Shown: positions 60,772 through 64,000 of the stretch, one piece after another
Layout: every line of letters begins with the position of its first letter
Position numbering within the stretch: position 1 is the first letter of the stretch
Assembly (NCBI RefSeq): GCF_006170445.1
Contig: NZ_VCNA01000006.1
Span: forward strand, 124,001-188,000
Direction of reading: 5' to 3'
DNA: 64,000 nucleotides
Origin: Brevibacillus dissolubilis
Lineage (GTDB): Bacteria; Bacillota; Bacilli; Brevibacillales; Brevibacillaceae
Program-made: the position numbers and the translations under genes
Notes under the pieces: model-generated
What the model saw: only the letters and a program-made list of their open reading frames with translations
Database searches by the model: none
What the model was told of the DNA's origin: nothing

Positions 60772-61968
60772 ATGAGTACACCTAAAATTTTGATTCTGGG
60801 TGCTGGATATGGTGGTCTTTTGACTACATTGGGTCTGCAGCAGCGGCTCAACTACAACGAGGCTGAGATTACACTCGTCAACAAACATGATTATCACTTC
60901 ATCACCACTTGGCTTCATGAACCAGCCGCTGGTACGGCTCCAGCTGACCATGCCCGTGTGGATTTGCATAAGATTATCGACACCAATAAAGTGAACCTGA
61001 TAAAAGGTACGGTCGAGAGCATCGATCCCAAAGCCCAATCCGTGAAGCTCGCGGACGGAAAAGAACTGCCGTATGATCACCTCGTCATCGGTCTTGGGCC
61101 TGAACCGGAGACGTTTGGGATCGAGGGCTTGCGTGAACACGCCTTCAGCATCCGCAGCATTAATGCCGTTCTGCAAATCCGTGAACATATCGAGTATATG
61201 TTTGCGAAGTACAAAAACGAGCCGGGACGTGAGGATTACATCACGTTTGTCGTCGGTGGTGCAGGCTTTACCGGGATTGAATTCCTCGGCGAGCTGGGCG
61301 ACCGCATCCCTGAGCTTTGCCAAGAATTCGATGTAGACCCGTCACTCGTCAAGATCTACAACGTCGAAGCGGCACCAACCGCACTGCCTGGCTTTGACAA
61401 AGACCTCGTCGACTATGCGATGAATATCCTCCAACGCAAGGGCATCGAGTTCCGACTCAATACTCCGATCAAAAAATGCACCCCGGATGGTGTTGAGCTG
61501 GCTACGGGCGAATTCATCAAAACAAAAACCGTGGTCTGGTCAGGCGGTGTCCGAGGGAACTCCATCGTCGAAAAATCCGGCTTTGAGGTCATGCGCGGCC
61601 GTGTCAAGGTAGACGAATACCTGCGTGCTCCCGGTTATGAAAATGTGTTTGTCGTAGGGGACTGCGCCCTCATCTTCAACGATGAAGGACGTCCATACCC
61701 GCCAACCGCCCAAATCGCGATACAGGAAGGGGAGAACCTCGCCCGCAACCTATCCTCGATCGTCCGGGGTGAGAAGATATCACTGGTTCCGTTTGTCCCC
61801 GCTCTTCAGGGGACACTGGCCTCCCTTGGAAAAGGTGAGGGGATGGGTCTGGTTGGCACCAAAAAAGTATTCGGTACAACGGCAGCTCTGTTCAAAAAAG
61901 GCAGTGACCTGCGTTATCTCTATAAAATCGGTGGATTGGGTCTTGCGCTGAAAAAAGTAAAGCTGTAG
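60772..61968 (+). CDS. yumB: Type II NADH dehydrogenase YumB
   Basis: 398 residues. FAD motif KILILGAGYGGLLTTL, NAD motif VVGGAGFTGIEFLGELGDRI, and VVGDCALIF near the C-terminus. Oxidises NADH and reduces menaquinone at the membrane face. The C-terminal region is basic and amphipathic. ATG 60772 follows GGAAGGG. Likely under Rex-type control (site at 60581). A second related enzyme, YutJ, is at 46225-47292. Confidence 0.93.
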   Translation: MSTPKILILGAGYGGLLTTLGLQQRLNYNEAEITLVNKHDYHFITTWLHEPAAGTAPADHARVDLHKIIDTNKVNLIKGTVESIDPKAQSVKLADGKELPYDHLVIGLGPEPETFGIEGLREHAFSIRSINAVLQIREHIEYMFAKYKNEPGREDYITFVVGGAGFTGIEFLGELGDRIPELCQEFDVDPSLVKIYNVEAAPTALPGFDKDLVDYAMNILQRKGIEFRLNTPIKKCTPDGVELATGEFIKTKTVVWSGGVRGNSIVEKSGFEVMRGRVKVDEYLRAPGYENVFVVGDCALIFNDEGRPYPPTAQIAIQEGENLARNLSSIVRGEKISLVPFVPALQGTLASLGKGEGMGLVGTKKVFGTTAALFKKGSDLRYLYKIGGLGLALKKVKL

Positions 61969-62025
61969 CGTATAAGGAAATAAGTACATCTAATATAAAA
62001 GCAGTTGTGGGGAAAAGGTGTTCAC

Positions 62026-62277
62026 ATGAGACATGCAAGCGTACAAGTCAGAGGACTAATGACCAAGGACGAAATGGACCGCTACAACGGATTGATGGAA
62101 GTGGGCGGCTATCTGGAGGAGCAGAACCGGCACGACCTTGCTCATCACGTCCAAACCGAAATCGATATTTTGATCTTACCGGCAATCGACCGACTCAAGG
62201 AAAAAGGGCGTGAACGTGACCGCGAAAATCTGCGGTACATGATCGACAACGGCCTGCTTGATGAGGACGATGAATAG
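62026..62277 (+). CDS. Small acidic protein of unknown function
   Basis: 83 residues, helical and acidic, ending DNGLLDEDDE. No family recognised. ATG 62026 follows GAAAAGGTG. It lies 57 bases after yumB with no terminator between and may share its transcript. Confidence 0.7.
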   Translation: MRHASVQVRGLMTKDEMDRYNGLMEVGGYLEEQNRHDLAHHVQTEIDILILPAIDRLKEKGRERDRENLRYMIDNGLLDEDDE

Positions 62278-62304
62278 GGAGATCCAATAGCTGTCCTGCA
62301 CGTG

Positions 62305-62346
62305 AAAAGCCTCTCCGTTCTTACTGGATAAGACGGAGAGGCTTTT
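62305..62346. terminator. Bidirectional terminator before the TetR/MFS unit
   Basis: Stem AAAAGCCTCTCCGT / ACGGAGAGGCTTTT. Confidence 0.85.
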
Positions 62347-62369
62347 TGCTATGGCTTGATCTTACCTTT

Positions 62370-62996
62370 TTACTTACTCGGAACCTTGTTCACTCTGAGC
62401 ACTTGTTCCAGATAAAACCGCAAATGATCGACCTGCCCGTTTACATCCGTATGCTCCGGCCCCAGCTGCAGGGTCGTAAGGACGATGCCATCCATGAAGC
62501 TGATCACGGAAAGACAGATGGACTCAAGCGGCTTCTGTGGGTGGAATTCTCCACGCTCCACACCCGTCGCAAGAAAGCTCTGATACGCCGCAGCCATCTT
62601 TTGATAACGGCCCAGTTGGTATGGCTGACGCCCCTGCTCCCGGTAGATCGCGGTGAAGTACTCGACCTTGAGCGGAACGAGGGTGTCATCTAAGTGATAC
62701 AGATCTTTTTCAAAGTCATCGAGTCCGCGCAGCAATGCCTCCCAAGCGGTCTCGCCTTCACGGATCTGGTAATGCTCACTGGCACTGGTATCATCGTTCT
62801 GATCCAGAATCGCGCGAAACATCTCATCTGTACTGGAAAAATACATATACACACCGCCGCGGCTCATCCCGCAGGCCTCCACGATATCCTTCATGGTGGT
62901 GGACTCAAAGCCTTTTCGCTTAAACACCTCGGTGGCTGCCTGTAAAATCTCTTGTCTACGCTGATTCTTGTGCTCCTCCGTTACTCTTGGTGACAC
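62370..62996 (-). CDS. TetR family transcriptional regulator
   Basis: 208 residues. N-terminal TetR helix-turn-helix (QEILQAATEVFKRKGFESTT, MSRGGVYMYF). The C-terminal ligand domain resembles those of YfiR-type regulators. GTG 62996 follows GGAGGGG and overlaps the end of the MFS gene by 41 bases, so the two are coupled. It probably controls the exporter gene next to it. Confidence 0.88.
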   Translation of the reverse strand: MSPRVTEEHKNQRRQEILQAATEVFKRKGFESTTMKDIVEACGMSRGGVYMYFSSTDEMFRAILDQNDDTSASEHYQIREGETAWEALLRGLDDFEKDLYHLDDTLVPLKVEYFTAIYREQGRQPYQLGRYQKMAAAYQSFLATGVERGEFHPQKPLESICLSVISFMDGIVLTTLQLGPEHTDVNGQVDHLRFYLEQVLRVNKVPSK

Positions 62997-64000
62997 CCTG
63001 ACCCCTCCGTTCAACCTGCTTCCATACCCCTATTGTAACGAATCCGATCACGGCAAGTAAGCTTCCATTCACCAAAAACAGCGGGACCACCCCAAAAGCA
63101 GTCGCAAACAATCCGCCAAACAGCGGCCCGACAATCGATGCGGTTGATACCACACTGTTGATTGTACCAAATACCCGTCCGCTTATCTCGACCGGAGTAC
63201 GCTTTTGTGCCTCTGTCTGAAACGGGACGAACACCATACCCGCCGATGCGCCCGCCATAAAGCCAAGGAGCGGACACCACAGCCAGACCAACGGCAGGGA
63301 CACCCCGGTAAAAAGTCCACAAAGGGCAAACGCCGTGCCTAAGCCGACAGCCCCAAGCGACATAAGCAAAAAGGGAGAGCGGTTCTTCAACGACTTGCCA
63401 ACGATCACCGCCATCAGCAGGGTTCCAAGCGAGGAGGCAGCCATGAGTGAGCCGAACAAGGCGGGAGACCCTTCTGGCAGTACACGCAGCAGTGTTGCCA
63501 GTTGCGTATCAGCAAGCATCATGACGAACATGACAAGACCAAGCAGCATCAGGCCGTAGCGCAGGAATGGGACGTTTTTGACGAACAGCAGGCCCTCACG
63601 AAGTTCTTCAGTGAAGGAAGCACCCGCTGTTTTTTCTGTGTCGTCGGGATTTTTACGGTGCAGGTCAGCAGGGGTACGGGGGACAAGCAGCAAGAGCAGG
63701 GCGGAGCAGCCGAACAATACAGCATTGACCGAAAAGGATAAGCCAATGCCAAGCCAAGCGACCAATACGCCGCCAATCGCAGGCCCAATAATCCGCGTGC
63801 CATGGTCGATTGCGGTACTGACAGCAACCGCCTGATCGAGGGAGTCGGATGGGACGATCTCTTTTAGCTTGGCGTTCTTAGCAGGAGTGAAGACAGCCTC
63901 CACTGATCCTTTGAGAAACAGCAGGGGATACAGGTAGGTCAGCTCCGAGACGAACGGGATAGCAAAAACCAATGCACCGCGCAACACATCCGAGACGAGC
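62956..64000 (-). CDS. MFS transporter, C-terminal part (start beyond the window)
   Basis: 348 residues are visible; the frame runs off the right edge. About ten hydrophobic helices with DHA3-type motifs (FTPAKNAKLKEIVP, AIDHGTRIIGPAIGGVL, GFMAGASAGMVFVPFQTEAQ). Drug or siderophore efflux is plausible; the substrate is unknown. Its 3' end overlaps the tetR gene. Confidence 0.88.
   Translation of the reverse strand, partial: LVSDVLRGALVFAIPFVSELTYLYPLLFLKGSVEAVFTPAKNAKLKEIVPSDSLDQAVAVSTAIDHGTRIIGPAIGGVLVAWLGIGLSFSVNAVLFGCSALLLLLVPRTPADLHRKNPDDTEKTAGASFTEELREGLLFVKNVPFLRYGLMLLGLVMFVMMLADTQLATLLRVLPEGSPALFGSLMAASSLGTLLMAVIVGKSLKNRSPFLLMSLGAVGLGTAFALCGLFTGVSLPLVWLWCPLLGFMAGASAGMVFVPFQTEAQKRTPVEISGRVFGTINSVVSTASIVGPLFGGLFATAFGVVPLFLVNGSLLAVIGFVTIGVWKQVERRGQGVTKSNGGAQESA

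Overview
This window is the chromosome of an aerobic, endospore-forming Bacillota (class Bacilli). Evidence: Spo0M, a Spo0E-type phosphatase, YunB, YutH/CotS and YhcN/YlaJ proteins; strong GGAGG ribosome sites with many GTG/TTG starts; classic U-tract terminators; two type II NADH dehydrogenases. The GC-rich third positions, the futalosine enzyme MqnE and the overall gene mix suggest an Alicyclobacillaceae or Tumebacillus-like organism. That placement is inference. No rRNA, tRNA, CRISPR, prophage or intact insertion sequence was seen.

Layout. 0-5 kb: end of a phosphopantetheinyl transferase gene, a copper unit (CsoR-type operator, copA, csoR), two tandem OsmC-like genes and a JAMM protease. 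5-16 kb: DUF72, TauE/SafE exporter, YunD, DUF6154, YunC, an HD-GYP phosphodiesterase, an HTH-TPR regulator, CorA, YunB, a YwaF-like membrane protein and a LytH-like M23 endopeptidase. 16-24 kb: the nickel-insertion protein LarC split into two convergent genes (larC2 on +, larC1 on - with a huge His-rich insert), the YhaO-YhaN nuclease/ATPase pair, and a TIGR00300-family enzyme that may use the nickel-pincer cofactor. 24-29.8 kb: lipA, three adjacent low-complexity proteins (YhcN/YlaJ lipoprotein, YutD with an Arg/Asn tail, a Tyr/Pro protein), DUF3055 and glpX. 29.9-47.7 kb: an EAL protein, DUF4349 lipoprotein, YutE, a Cys-rich HTH regulator, YutF, YutG, YutH, a D-2-hydroxyacid dehydrogenase, an alpha/beta hydrolase, YutI, mccA-mccB, YuzD, an 850-base non-coding stretch, a PAS-GAF-GGDEF-EAL protein, YutJ and YuzB. 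47.9-64 kb: chemoreceptor, mqnE, Spo0E-like, YutM, Spo0M, chitinase, lipoproteins, an orphan peptide-binding protein, YiiX-like amidase, DUF2935, zinc ribbon, YumC, YumB, and a TetR/MFS pair running off the right edge.

How it fits together. Many genes (yunE, yunD, yunC, yunB, lytH, lipA, yutC-like, yutD-I, yuzD, yutJ, yuzB, yutM, yumC, yumB) follow the order I remember for the Bacillus subtilis yun-yut-yum region, with other genes inserted between. Functional themes are Fe-S assembly and redox (YutI, YutM, YuzB, YuzD, LipA, YumC, NDH-2), c-di-GMP turnover (HD-GYP, EAL, GGDEF-EAL), sporulation, reverse transsulfuration and metals (Cu, Mg, Ni).

Most interesting: the convergent split larC beside a possible nickel-pincer enzyme; the low-complexity protein cluster at 25.3-28.4 kb; the structured gene-free stretch at 42.3-43.1 kb; two unlisted tiny membrane peptides; and candidate CsoR, CymR-like and Rex-like operators.
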